Source: Sedimentisphaerales bacterium (lineage in GTDB: Bacteria > Planctomycetota > Phycisphaerae > Sedimentisphaerales > UBA12454). From it: DNA of 45,243 nucleotides. The position numbers and the translations under genes are program-made. Location of the stretch: contig JAFGGI010000003.1 of the NCBI GenBank assembly GCA_016930635.1, positions 1 to 45,243 of the forward strand, given 5' to 3'. The notes under the pieces were generated by a model. That model saw only the letters and a list, made by a program, of their open reading frames with translations. It did no database searches and was not told the origin of the DNA. The first letter of the stretch is position 1, and every line of letters starts with the position of its first letter. Shown piece by piece: positions 30,868 through 39,596 of this stretch.

Positions 30868-31548
30868 ATGAAGAAGCTGTGTATAATAACGCTCGTTATT
30901 TTTTTGGTCAACAGCAGTATATTTGCAAATCCAATAATTCACGTCGATGGACAAGGCTACGGCAAGAAAAAGACTTTTACTGACGGGACTATTGCCTTTG
31001 CCGGCGAACTAAAGCTGACCGCAATGAACATTCCATCTATTGCTGACGGTCAATTCATATCCTTTTGTATTGAGATTGATGAGGAGATTTCAACAGGCGC
31101 TTACTATGACGCAATCGTTAATACAGAAGCGATAGAAGGAGGAAAGGGCGGTCCCAGCCCGGACCCGCTGAATAATGAGACCGCATGGTTGTATCTTTAC
31201 TATCTGGATAATATTGCCCCGACAATGCTGCCTGCAAACTGGCTCGCGAATAATAAGATAGCTGAGGACTATGGAATGACAATATGGGCTTTGGAAAATG
31301 AAATCCATCCGGGCTATCTGAGTACTGAAGCCCAGGTGATATATAACGAAGCCCTGAATCATACCGACTGGGAAAACGATTCGGTAGAGGTTCTCAATCT
31401 TTACGCTATGGGAACTTATGACAGTAATGAGCCAATACTTCGTCAGGATGTCCTGGCAAGAAGAATCCCGGCACCGGGAGCAATCTTCCTGGCTTGTATA
31501 GGATTGGGTATGGTCAGACTCAAAAAAAAGAGATTCCTTGATATTTAA
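30868..31548 (+). CDS. Secreted PEP-CTERM-type surface protein
   Basis: 226 residues with signal peptide (MKKLCIITLVIFLVNSSIFA). The middle has a motif common in planctomycete exported proteins (SFCIEIDEEI, then NETAWLYLYYLDN). The C-terminus is a sorting tail: IPAPGA motif, a hydrophobic helix (IFLACIGLGMV) and a basic end (RLKKKR), a PEP-CTERM variant recognised by exosortase. ATG 30868 is chosen over 30850 because gaggtgat lies directly upstream. Its place within the chaperone-usher-like locus suggests a tip or base protein anchored at the surface; this is inference. It might also be an independent cargo protein. Confidence 0.8.
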   Translation: MKKLCIITLVIFLVNSSIFANPIIHVDGQGYGKKKTFTDGTIAFAGELKLTAMNIPSIADGQFISFCIEIDEEISTGAYYDAIVNTEAIEGGKGGPSPDPLNNETAWLYLYYLDNIAPTMLPANWLANNKIAEDYGMTIWALENEIHPGYLSTEAQVIYNEALNHTDWENDSVEVLNLYAMGTYDSNEPILRQDVLARRIPAPGAIFLACIGLGMVRLKKKRFLDI

Positions 31549-31644
31549 TTATATACAAAAAAAAGACCGGGATTTCCTGTTTTACAAGTTCTGCAGAATA
31601 TCTCTATGTAAAATGACTGCACTTTTCAACAATCAACCTTCCCT

Positions 31645-31672
31645 TTGACGATATATTTAATTATAGTATATC
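31645..31672 (+). promoter_or_regulatory. Possible promoter upstream of pilin-like subunit 2
   Basis: TTGACG (31645-31650), 16-base AT-rich spacer and TATATC (31667-31672), 38 bases upstream of the start codon. The close match at -35 and the AT-rich context support a separate promoter for the second subunit. Confidence 0.35.
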
Positions 31673-31709
31673 TCAACGGAATGCTGAAAAATAGCTAAAG
31701 GATTTGGCT

Positions 31710-32306
31710 ATGACAAAAGGATTGACAGTCTTAGCTATAGGTGTAATCGGTCTGGCCGCCTATACGCATGGAGATTTAAGAACAATTTCCCACCAGGCTC
31801 AAGTCCACTTAACTGCAAATGTTATCCCAAACATCTCAGTTCAGGTTATCAGTACTAACATAGCAAGTCCGGATGAAGGCAGAGTTACTCTGGAAATCAA
31901 TGGTCTGGGAGGCGGTATTGTTGAAGCAGAAGTTTTGTTCCATGTTATTGCTAATGTAGAACGAATAAAATTTACAGTGTTAGCAACAGACTTATACAGG
32001 GATGAAGATCCTGCCAGCTCGTGGAGGATACCGGTAAGAACATCACAAGGTCCTACAATCGAAGCTTCATATGCCCAGCCGACACAAGACAGCAGCAAAT
32101 CACTGGACTGGGCGCAAAATATAACTTATTCAAACGGGATGAACGCCTGGCAAAGTCACAGCCGGGAATATGCAAGTTCTCAGCCCAAAGGCACCTTTAA
32201 TCAGAACATATCGGTAAAAGTTGAGTATGAATCGACTGAGCCAACGATTCCGAGGGGAACTTACGGTGGATTCATAAAACTGGTTTGTGAAGTTGAACCA
32301 CTGTAA
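31710..32306 (+). CDS. Secreted pilin-like subunit 2 of the chaperone-usher-like system
   Basis: 198 residues with a short signal peptide (MTKGLTVLAIGVIGLAAYTHG). It is a paralogue of subunit 1 over the whole mature length: an N-terminal hydrophobic-alternating strand (AQVHLTANVIPNISVQV), the shared block ERIKFTVLATDLYRDEDPAS, and the end IPRGTYGGFIKLVCEVEPL. ATG 31710 has aaagga seven bases upstream; the TTG at 31704 would overlap that site. Its last 46 bases overlap, in the opposite direction, the end of the usher-like gene. Possibly the minor or adaptor subunit. Confidence 0.75.
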   Translation: MTKGLTVLAIGVIGLAAYTHGDLRTISHQAQVHLTANVIPNISVQVISTNIASPDEGRVTLEINGLGGGIVEAEVLFHVIANVERIKFTVLATDLYRDEDPASSWRIPVRTSQGPTIEASYAQPTQDSSKSLDWAQNITYSNGMNAWQSHSREYASSQPKGTFNQNISVKVEYESTEPTIPRGTYGGFIKLVCEVEPL

Positions 32307-35300
32307 TGTTCTTTATCATCTTCTCTGGGAGTCAAAATGCCTTTAAAGTCGCCCATCAGCAACTGCTGAAAATCTTCTTGAGGTATAACCTCAATTTTAC
32401 GTTTAGGTTCACCAAAATTACAATCCGGCGGTATTGTTTTCATATCAAGCTGTAAATTATATTCGCCGGGTCTTATATCACCGAGATAATAGCTGCCGTC
32501 GCCCGCAGTGATAGAATCGGCTACAAATTTATCTGTATTCGGGTCCGTCAGCAACACCCTGATACCGGGAATTGCCTTATAAACATCATTTGGGTCAACC
32601 GATATAACCTTTCCTGAAATTGAGATTAACGGTGTCAGACCAAGATTGACCTTGGCAAGACCCCAGCGTGAAAACTTTACAAGCTGCATGCCATGTGTAG
32701 GAGAATAAATCGCCGGCACCGTATCTATGTCCAGATATATCCGGGCTTCTTTTATATTTCTCGGCGCAGACAGGATATAATATCCATCTTTATCCGTTGT
32801 TGCTGAGTACGCCCTGCTGAGATTGACTTTTATACCCGGCACACCAGGCTCATTCGGATCAAGAATTGTGTTGGCATTGTAATCCATAAAGACCTTGCCG
32901 TGTACACCTCCAATATCACCTCGAACTCGTCTATCATTTGATGCAATCAGTCTGCCTTCATATTGTGAGAACAGATCATTCATAGTCAGATAGAGCATTG
33001 TTTCCCATTTGCCGCTTCTGAATTCGGTCTGAAGACCAAACCGGCTGCGGGCTGTATCATTCAGCAGATAGTCAACACGGTTCCTGAATATATATTTGTC
33101 CTCATGAACAGACGCTTCAAGGTCCCGTGAAAACTCTGTATGAATCCGCAGGCCGCGTTTAAACGGGATACTGACATCATGTGATAATGTTATCATTTCA
33201 TTTTCAGGCATCTCAGGCTGAAGCAGATAATGGAACGAAATACTATTCGAATTCGGCAAGGATTTCCTTACTGACAAAGACAGCTCCGGTTCTCTGGCCC
33301 GCGGAGTATCCGGCAGTTTAAGACCGGTAAACAGTGCACTGTTACCAGCCAGGTCCAGCGTATCTCCCCAGGAACATTGTCCATAGATATCAAATCCAGG
33401 CCAGGGTGATGTCCTTACCTTAATCTCCTTGAGAGTTTGTGTATTCGGGTCCCAGCTTGATTTCAACTGGTCCACAGTAAATACCACAGTTGTACGCGGC
33501 AGAATAGTAGTTCTTATACTCATACTTCTATATTTTCCTGAAGTTGTCTCATCTAAACTGCCGTCTAAGTTATTCTTTGATTTTCCTATGGTTCCTTCCA
33601 GCGTCCATTTCTTATGCGGGCTCCATCTGCCGCTAATTGCCATTGCCTGTCTGTCTGAAAGACTCAAGCTGCCGCCGTCGAAATAGTCTTTGCCCAAATT
33701 TAGATAATCAACATTAAAGCTCAGGTTAGGATAAGGCAGATATTCACCCCTTAACCTGTATGCCGTATCGTTATATGAACTGTCACCAACACCCTGACTT
33801 TTGGCTACATCGCCGGAGAAAAGCAGTCTGTCGGTGGCAAGCCAGGAAAACGAGGTGCCAAAATGCTGGCTGGAATCAGGGTATGAACGATAACCTGAAA
33901 GAGTAGATGCCCTGGAATAATGTCTGAAGAAATCTCTCTGCAGACCAACCATCGCTCCTAAGGTCAGCCTGTCGGTAACGCCGTGCAGAAACCTGCCGCC
34001 GATAAACTTGCCTATCATCTCACCAAGTTCAGGGTTATTGCTCTCGTATTGATAAAGACTGGTATCTCTTCTCGAGCCAAGTGCACCCAAATAGGCGGAT
34101 TTTCCTGCAGGAAGCAGTGACGGGCTTCCAAAAATAGCCTTTTCGATCTGTGTCTCTGTCCCGTCAAGCTCTGTAATTTTGATAGTTATCTCGTTTAGAA
34201 TACCGTTCGGCAGTCTGACATCATCAAACCGGTATGTACCTGTTCCGAGAGGTGTTTTCTGATCGGAGAAAACCTCCGCAGTATCCACAACATCGTCATT
34301 AAGCAATAATTCCACTGTTGCACCTACCGGAGCCACTCCCTCGAATACATAAGGCATATTGAAATACTTATTCAATCCGAAGTCGGATTTGTCACCCTCG
34401 AGTTCTTCTTCAGAAAAACCTATAAGGCCGTTAAACCTGAAACCTGCCAGTCGCGAATTCGGAAAAACTAATTCACCCAGTCCAAAACTGGAATCACCAA
34501 CAGCAAATTCCGCAGAGGATGAAATCTGTTTTACCCACTCAAAATAACTTAATGTAGCTACAGCCTGTTTTTTCTCCGCCCAGCGAAGACCTTCCGGGGT
34601 ATCATCCCATACGGCAGATCTCTCTGACATCTGCATTTTATACCGTCCGCCAAGCAGCTGGCCCCATAAAGTCTGCATAGGCGAAGATAAAGTCAGCGTA
34701 TGTGCCGGGTCATCTTTCTGATCAGGTCTCTGCCATCTGTAAGTCAGACCTACCTTGGATTCGAAGAAATGAATCAACGAATCACTGATCTGTGCCATCG
34801 GATGAGCCTCAGGTATATCAGTAGGAATATAAAACGTATCGATCGCAAATAATGAAGTACTTTCTTTACGTTTCCAGATGCTTAGTTTGCGGTCTAACTG
34901 AATATAATACTCATAAAGCTCATTATCCCATTTAATGTCCATATTTAAAATTTCTGACATTACTTCGGGAAGAAGATATAAATCTCGTTTCATCGTAACA
35001 ATAGAGGAGGCTTCCAGGAATAACAGGTCCCTACGCTCGGGGCCGATTTCGATATCCCTGGCCTGGAGGTCAATAACCACCCGTTGAGCACCTTCAGGAT
35101 GGAAGGTTATGAGATTATCTTCCTCTGCAAATTGTATCTGAAAGGCCCGCAGTATTCTGAATAAAGGCATAAGCCTTTGGTCCCTGCCTGTAACAATAGT
35201 GTCGAGGTCTTCAACTACTAATCGCTCGTGCACCCTTCTTCCCTTGACTCTTAATCCGACAATTTCACTCTGCCGTTCACTGCCGAAAACACTGATTTCC

Positions 35301-35716
35301 TCTTGCAGTTCCGGAACAGGTATACGGTCTATGTTGTTCATATCCTCAGCAGTTCCGAGTGATGTACTGATATCAAGTTTTCTGCGCCTGGTTTTTTTTA
35401 CTCCTCTTAAATCCAACAGGCCGAAATTAGCATTAACAGGCCGTGCCGGGTATCGCAAATCCGGTATCGATGAATTTCTGTAAATTGAATGAGGCGCAAA
35501 CAGAGACTTTTCATCGTAATACCTCCACGATTCCAGTCCCTGATGAACTTTCATTTTACATCTGAAAGGCAAATGCAAAAGCGATGGCAGTCTTTGGCTT
35601 TCACTAACAGCAGCAGAACTCGGGCAGTTGCGCATAGATGTTGCGCGCAATAAAAGAGTTGTAAAGATTGCACCAAGCAACAACAGCTTGACTAAATTGT
35701 TACGACTTACCCCCAA
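32261..35716 (-). CDS. Usher-like outer-membrane protein with C-terminal Ig/SdrD-type domains
   Basis: 1151 residues, TTG start at 35716 (ggggga upstream), signal peptide about 8-27. Residues about 200-280 carry a copper-amine-oxidase-N-like motif (DLYLLPEVMSEILNMDIKW). The middle shows usher plug features: FEGVAPVGATVELLLNDDVVD...GTGTYRFDDVRLPNGILNEITIKI, followed by about 400 residues of alternating strands with aromatic edges like a 24-strand barrel (about 520-925). The C-terminus has two carboxypeptidase-regulatory/SdrD-like folds (from about 937, GKVFMDYNANTILDPNEPGVPG; second from about 1034, ISGKVISVDPND). The final 15 residues are read through the opposite gene. It is the likely assembly pore for the subunits encoded next door. 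Confidence 0.72.
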   Translation of the reverse strand: MGVSRNNLVKLLLLGAIFTTLLLRATSMRNCPSSAAVSESQRLPSLLHLPFRCKMKVHQGLESWRYYDEKSLFAPHSIYRNSSIPDLRYPARPVNANFGLLDLRGVKKTRRRKLDISTSLGTAEDMNNIDRIPVPELQEEISVFGSERQSEIVGLRVKGRRVHERLVVEDLDTIVTGRDQRLMPLFRILRAFQIQFAEEDNLITFHPEGAQRVVIDLQARDIEIGPERRDLLFLEASSIVTMKRDLYLLPEVMSEILNMDIKWDNELYEYYIQLDRKLSIWKRKESTSLFAIDTFYIPTDIPEAHPMAQISDSLIHFFESKVGLTYRWQRPDQKDDPAHTLTLSSPMQTLWGQLLGGRYKMQMSERSAVWDDTPEGLRWAEKKQAVATLSYFEWVKQISSSAEFAVGDSSFGLGELVFPNSRLAGFRFNGLIGFSEEELEGDKSDFGLNKYFNMPYVFEGVAPVGATVELLLNDDVVDTAEVFSDQKTPLGTGTYRFDDVRLPNGILNEITIKITELDGTETQIEKAIFGSPSLLPAGKSAYLGALGSRRDTSLYQYESNNPELGEMIGKFIGGRFLHGVTDRLTLGAMVGLQRDFFRHYSRASTLSGYRSYPDSSQHFGTSFSWLATDRLLFSGDVAKSQGVGDSSYNDTAYRLRGEYLPYPNLSFNVDYLNLGKDYFDGGSLSLSDRQAMAISGRWSPHKKWTLEGTIGKSKNNLDGSLDETTSGKYRSMSIRTTILPRTTVVFTVDQLKSSWDPNTQTLKEIKVRTSPWPGFDIYGQCSWGDTLDLAGNSALFTGLKLPDTPRAREPELSLSVRKSLPNSNSISFHYLLQPEMPENEMITLSHDVSIPFKRGLRIHTEFSRDLEASVHEDKYIFRNRVDYLLNDTARSRFGLQTEFRSGKWETMLYLTMNDLFSQYEGRLIASNDRRVRGDIGGVHGKVFMDYNANTILDPNEPGVPGIKVNLSRAYSATTDKDGYYILSAPRNIKEARIYLDIDTVPAIYSPTHGMQLVKFSRWGLAKVNLGLTPLISISGKVISVDPNDVYKAIPGIRVLLTDPNTDKFVADSITAGDGSYYLGDIRPGEYNLQLDMKTIPPDCNFGEPKRKIEVIPQEDFQQLLMGDFKGILTPREDDKEHYSGSTSQTSFMNPP

Positions 35717-35798
35717 ATATCCCCCAAAGACATTTAGCTAACTTACATCTGGACCAAATGGTATAACACTGCTAATCCCCAAGACTTACGTAGAGACC

Positions 35799-35827
35799 AT
35801 TATACCCGAAAAACCTCTGAAAATCAA
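35799..35827 (-). promoter_or_regulatory. Sigma-70-type promoter of the usher-like gene
   Basis: On the minus strand TTGATT (35822-35827), 17-base spacer and a perfect TATAAT (35799-35804), placing the transcript start about 75 bases before the TTG start codon. The rest of 35828-36004 has no gene; it contains loosely repeated GTCAAC/GTTGAC and CTTGTCA/TGACAAG words. Confidence 0.65.
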
Positions 35828-36004
35828 GTAAAAAGGGCAGATATCCGGCTGTCAACTTGTCATAATATCTAAATTCTTTTTTAATGAAAATACCTGCTGA
35901 ATACGATGGTTTTATCGGATGTTGACGCCCTGACAAGATAAAAAATAATGCAAAAATAATGCCGATTATTATGCTGAATTCTACAGTAGTTGGCGCTTTT
36001 TGAT

Positions 36005-37411
36005 TTATCTTACGATTCTGTAAGTCGGATAAGCAAAATTGACCTTTTCCTCTTTTGCAAAATCATCAAGGATCGCCTTGCAAAGTACGTCCTGAGTCGT
36101 TCGCCTTTTCCTGGCTTCTGTCAAATAACGAAGGGTCAACTCAACTCCGCTGTCTTTAATATTAACATATACTATCGGGGTCAATTTACCATAACGGATC
36201 ATATAGTGCCTTGTCATCTCCTTGATTTTTCTTTGCACAATTTCTGCCATCCCCTTAGCCTGCTCCTGGGCATGACCAAGCATAATTTCCTCGGCCCGTT
36301 TCCAGTCACTTTCAAATGTAACCAGTATCTTTATCTCGTTCCAGATAAATTCGAACCCCCTGCTGTAATTATAATTTGCTTCTTTAAACACAGCACTATT
36401 AGGAATATTTACAATCCTTCCGGTGCTCTGGTCGGCATCAACCCAGTTACCTATCTCAAGCAGAGAAGTCTGAAAAAGGCGAATATCCATCACATCGCCC
36501 TTTACCCCTCCCAACTCGATCCTGTCCCCGATCTCAAACGGACTCCGCACAAGGATAAAAAGCCAGCCCACCATAGAAAGTATCGGGTCCTGCAGGACCA
36601 GAACAACACCTGCACTGATCACACTAAGAAAGATAGTTATAGCCCCAATATCCTGGACCCAGAGAAAGATAATACATAAAACGATCAGTATTTTGATAAC
36701 GTAGCCGACATTCCTTCTCGTCAGGTGCCTCAGCTTCAAGTCTTCAATACGAGTATTTACAACACGCCTTAAAGCAACAATTGATATATATCCTATCAGT
36801 ATAATCAGACCTGTTTGGATCAGTTTTTTGTATATAACATTGCGCTGCCGTTTGACCTTAGCTTCTACTACAGCGGTTTTTTCCAGAGCTAACCCTAATT
36901 CTTCCTCTGCGATCCTTGCCTTTTCCTGTGCAGCTGCCATCTTTTCTTCGGCAAGCCTCACTTTTTCCTGGGCAGCTAAGGCCTCCTGCTCTTTTTGCTT
37001 GGCCTCCTCGACAGCCTTTTTAACCTCAGCTTTGCTCTTAGCTGTCTCCTTTACAATTTCGACTTCTTTTTTCGCAACTTCAGCCTCTTTGAGTTTTATT
37101 TCCGCCCTTTTCTTTTCAAGATCTACTGCTTTTTCCTGAATCTCGGCTTCTTTTTTCGCATCCTCTACAACAGCCTGGGCCTGTTGGGAATCCTCTTTTA
37201 CTTTTTCAACTTCCTGCTCCTGTGAATCTGCCGGTGCCTTTTGGACAGATTCCTCACTGGCAGTATTTTCATTCTCAAGGGATGGTTGTGATGTCTGTTT
37301 AACAGTTGTCTTAGCGGTTTCGGTCTGCGTTTTTTCAGAATTACAGGAGACGAGCAGACAGAGAAATAAAACAGACGTGAATACAATAATCCTTGGCCAA
37401 TATTTTCTCAT
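36005..37411 (-). CDS. MscS-family mechanosensitive channel with lipobox and long coiled coil
   Basis: 468 residues. The N-terminus is a lipoprotein-type signal (LCLLVSCN, lipidated Cys23), followed by a Glu/Gln-rich linker and a Lys/Glu/Ala coiled coil (about 75-205; AEIKLKEAEVAKKEVEIVKE). Then come membrane helices at about 212-230 and 252-272, the pore helix (ITIFLSVISAGVVLVLQDPILSMVGWLFIL), and the MscS beta domain (FEIGDRIELGGVKGDVMDIRLFQTSL). It opens under membrane tension to release solutes. A lipid-anchored periplasmic coiled coil in front of the channel is unusual and may connect to the envelope. It lies just downstream of a tRNA fragment, apart from phoU. Confidence 0.88.
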   Translation of the reverse strand: MRKYWPRIIVFTSVLFLCLLVSCNSEKTQTETAKTTVKQTSQPSLENENTASEESVQKAPADSQEQEVEKVKEDSQQAQAVVEDAKKEAEIQEKAVDLEKKRAEIKLKEAEVAKKEVEIVKETAKSKAEVKKAVEEAKQKEQEALAAQEKVRLAEEKMAAAQEKARIAEEELGLALEKTAVVEAKVKRQRNVIYKKLIQTGLIILIGYISIVALRRVVNTRIEDLKLRHLTRRNVGYVIKILIVLCIIFLWVQDIGAITIFLSVISAGVVLVLQDPILSMVGWLFILVRSPFEIGDRIELGGVKGDVMDIRLFQTSLLEIGNWVDADQSTGRIVNIPNSAVFKEANYNYSRGFEFIWNEIKILVTFESDWKRAEEIMLGHAQEQAKGMAEIVQRKIKEMTRHYMIRYGKLTPIVYVNIKDSGVELTLRYLTEARKRRTTQDVLCKAILDDFAKEEKVNFAYPTYRIVR

Positions 37412-37434
37412 AAATATTGCTTCCTTTCAACATA

Positions 37435-37477
37435 CGCCAAACAGGATCTGAACCTGCGGCCTTTGGTTTAGGAATCC
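37435..37477 (-). pseudogene. 3' half of a tRNA-Arg(CCT)-like gene (integration scar)
   Basis: On the minus strand: anticodon loop TTCCTAA, 3' anticodon strand ACCAA, variable AGG, T-arm GCAGG-TTCAGAT-CCTGT and acceptor strand TTTGGCG. The 5' half is absent: the sequence changes to unrelated DNA exactly at the anticodon loop, the usual crossover point of tRNA-targeting integrases. The gap 37478-37653 holds no gene but has a direct repeat tgacgaac at 37604 and 37616. Probably a leftover att site. Confidence 0.65.
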
Positions 37478-37653
37478 TTACCTCGATATATAATAACAGC
37501 TATAACAACAGGTTACAAGCGTATTTTTGGCCAAAAATGAGGGTTTCAAGTGGTTGGCAAGTCAATATATTAAGTAAATTACAACTCAGTAAATACTGCT
37601 CACTGACGAACTTTTTGACGAACTGTGCGATTTAAAATGATAATGCTCAACGT

Positions 37654-38319
37654 TTATTTATACTCCTCTGCCCTGTGCCGGACGATTTGGCCTTCAATCA
37701 TATAAATCACATCCTCTGCAATGTTAGTGGTATGGTCGGCTATCCGCTCCAGATGCCGAGAGGCGGATAATATATGGATAAGAGGTGCTATTTGCTCCGG
37801 ATTTTTCACAATAGCGTCCTGGACCTTTAAATACATCTGGCGATTCATCTCATCAACGATGTCATCACTTGTGCAAACTTCGTGAGCAAGCTTGGCATCG
37901 TGATTGATCAAAGAATCAAGACTCTTTTTTAACATTAACTGAGCGTTACGAGCCATATCAAGAAGATCGGTCGAGATATTAAATTTAGATTGATTTGCAA
38001 GAAAAATTGCTCTTTCGGCAACATTGACGGCTAAATCACCAATACGCTCAAGATCGTTATTTATCTTAAGGACAGCTACAATAAAACGAAGGTCAACAGC
38101 TACCGGCTGATGCAGTGCAAGAATTTTCAGGCAGTCTTCTTCAATCTCAACTTCCATGTTATCAATATCAATATCGTTGTCTATTATTTTCTGGGCCAGT
38201 TTGACATCCTGTGTTTCAATAGACATTGTTGCATCTCTTACTGAACATTCTATTTTTGCACCCAGTGCCAGTAATTTCTTTTTTAGATTTTCTATTTCTC
38301 TTTGTAAATGCTTTGCCAT
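37654..38319 (-). CDS. phoU: Phosphate signalling and transport regulator PhoU
   Basis: 221-residue all-helical protein with two PhoU repeats (residues about 15-105 and 115-205). Both contain the metal-binding helix pattern with acidic residues (DIDNMEVEIEEDCLKILALHQPVAVDLRFIVAVLKINNDLERIGD and DDIVDEMNRQMY...SRHLERIADHTTNIAEDV). PhoU links Pst transport to the PhoR kinase and limits phosphate uptake. It is the last gene of the pst operon here, 18 bases after the small unknown gene. Confidence 0.95.
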   Translation of the reverse strand: MAKHLQREIENLKKKLLALGAKIECSVRDATMSIETQDVKLAQKIIDNDIDIDNMEVEIEEDCLKILALHQPVAVDLRFIVAVLKINNDLERIGDLAVNVAERAIFLANQSKFNISTDLLDMARNAQLMLKKSLDSLINHDAKLAHEVCTSDDIVDEMNRQMYLKVQDAIVKNPEQIAPLIHILSASRHLERIADHTTNIAEDVIYMIEGQIVRHRAEEYK

Positions 38320-38337
38320 TTTTCAAACCTTCCCGTT

Positions 38338-38688
38338 TTAATATCTATTGTCATAGGAAGACGACAGAACACAATCAATTTTCCCATCACTTAGAGTTAT
38401 TTTCCCATCTTTGTCAGAGGCAGGCTCGGCTTTGGAATAATCAAAAGAAGATGCAAGCTCGTTAATTATCTCTATGCGATTCCATGGCAGGATTCTCACA
38501 CCCTTTTTGCCGACCCTTATATCCTTAATGCTGCTGATGGCCTTGCCGAAGTGATATGTTCGGCAATCCAGGCGGACATAAGATTGGGTTACACTAAGAA
38601 CCTGTCCAATAAATAAGTGGTTATGTGCTTCGGGGTAATTCTTTACCGTACGAATCTTCCATATTTTTTTGTCTTTCTGCTCGCTCAT
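38338..38688 (-). CDS. Conserved-looking hypothetical protein within the pst operon
   Basis: 116 residues, no signal peptide or membrane helix. It opens with a charged stretch (MSEQKDKKIWKIRTVKNYPEAHNHLFIG) and continues with short beta strands (QVLSVTQSYVRLDCRTYHFGK, IRVGKKGVRILPWNRIEII), like a small SH3 or Sm-type barrel. ATG 38688 follows the pstB stop by one base and has GGAAGG upstream; an in-frame TTG at 38697 is less likely. The tight spacing between pstB and phoU argues for a role in phosphate transport or signalling. Family not recognised. Confidence 0.7.
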   Translation of the reverse strand: MSEQKDKKIWKIRTVKNYPEAHNHLFIGQVLSVTQSYVRLDCRTYHFGKAISSIKDIRVGKKGVRILPWNRIEIINELASSFDYSKAEPASDKDGKITLSDGKIDCVLSSSYDNRY

Positions 38689-38689
38689 T

Positions 38690-39553
38690 TTATCCAAACC
38701 TTCCTGTTACATAATCTTCCGTTTGTTTTTTGCCCGGGTTGCGGAATATTTTTACTGTCGAATCATATTCTATCAACTCGCCCAGACAGAAAAAAGCGGT
38801 TCTTTCGCTGACCCTTGCAGCCTGCTGCATATTATGAGTTACAATAACGATTGTATAGTCATTTTGCAGTTTGTCTATCAGATCTTCTATCTTGCCGGTG
38901 GCGATTGGGTCCAAGGCTGAACATGGCTCATCCATCAGGATAATGTTTGGCTTGGTAGCTAACGCACGGGCTATACAGAGACGCTGCTGCTGACCGCCTG
39001 AAAGAGACAAAGCTGATTTTTTCAATTCATCTTTTACCTCATCCCATAGAGCAGCGGCCTTGAGACTATCTTCCACGATTTGCTGCAGTTTGGAGCGGCT
39101 CTTTATTCCCTGCAGTCTTGGCCCATAAGCAACATTGTCAAATATGCTCTTTGGAAACGGATTTGGCTTTTGGAAGACCATACCGACCTGCTGGCGAAGA
39201 TTTACAAGATTAGTGTTTTTATCATATACATTGTGGCCATTGACAAGCAGCTTGCCCTCTATATGAGTATTGGAAATAAGATCGTTAATTCTGTTAATGC
39301 TTCGCAGGAATGTACTCTTGCCGCATCCGCTTGGACCGATTATTGCGGTTACGCTGCAGGGCAGAATATCCATAGTAATATCTTTGACACCGACTTTGGA
39401 GCCGTAATAGAAGCTGAAATTCTCAGATTTTATCACAGCACAGCTGCAGTCCAGTTCTTCATCTTTATTTTCGTGAGCCGCTTTTTGTCCCAGACTTACA
39501 GCAGATTTAATTTGACCAATATTTATGTCGTTTTCTAAAGCAGATGCCGGCAT
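38690..39553 (-). CDS. pstB: Phosphate ABC transporter ATP-binding protein
   Basis: ATPase of the high-affinity phosphate transporter. Shown by Walker [10 protein letters not shown], the Q-loop [22 protein letters not shown] typical of PstB, signature LSGGQQQR, and Walker [14 protein letters not shown]. The usual N-terminus is extended by about 40 Ser/Glu-rich residues. I chose ATG 39553 because GGAAAG lies six bases upstream; an ATG at 39574 would add seven residues. Upstream is pstA (43 bases), downstream the small unknown by one base. Confidence 0.94.
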   Translation of the reverse strand: MPASALENDINIGQIKSAVSLGQKAAHENKDEELDCSCAVIKSENFSFYYGSKVGVKDITMDILPCSVTAIIGPSGCGKSTFLRSINRINDLISNTHIEGKLLVNGHNVYDKNTNLVNLRQQVGMVFQKPNPFPKSIFDNVAYGPRLQGIKSRSKLQQIVEDSLKAAALWDEVKDELKKSALSLSGGQQQRLCIARALATKPNIILMDEPCSALDPIATGKIEDLIDKLQNDYTIVIVTHNMQQAARVSERTAFFCLGELIEYDSTVKIFRNPGKKQTEDYVTGRFG

Positions 39554-39596
39554 GTTTTCTTTCCTTTTTTCCATAGCAGTTAATCTTAATACCAGG

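Noticed and set aside
35990-36679. 229-codon plus-strand frame opposite the MscS gene
   Set aside because: The minus-strand MscS protein is clearly real; the opposite frame has no signal, domain or ribosome-binding site.
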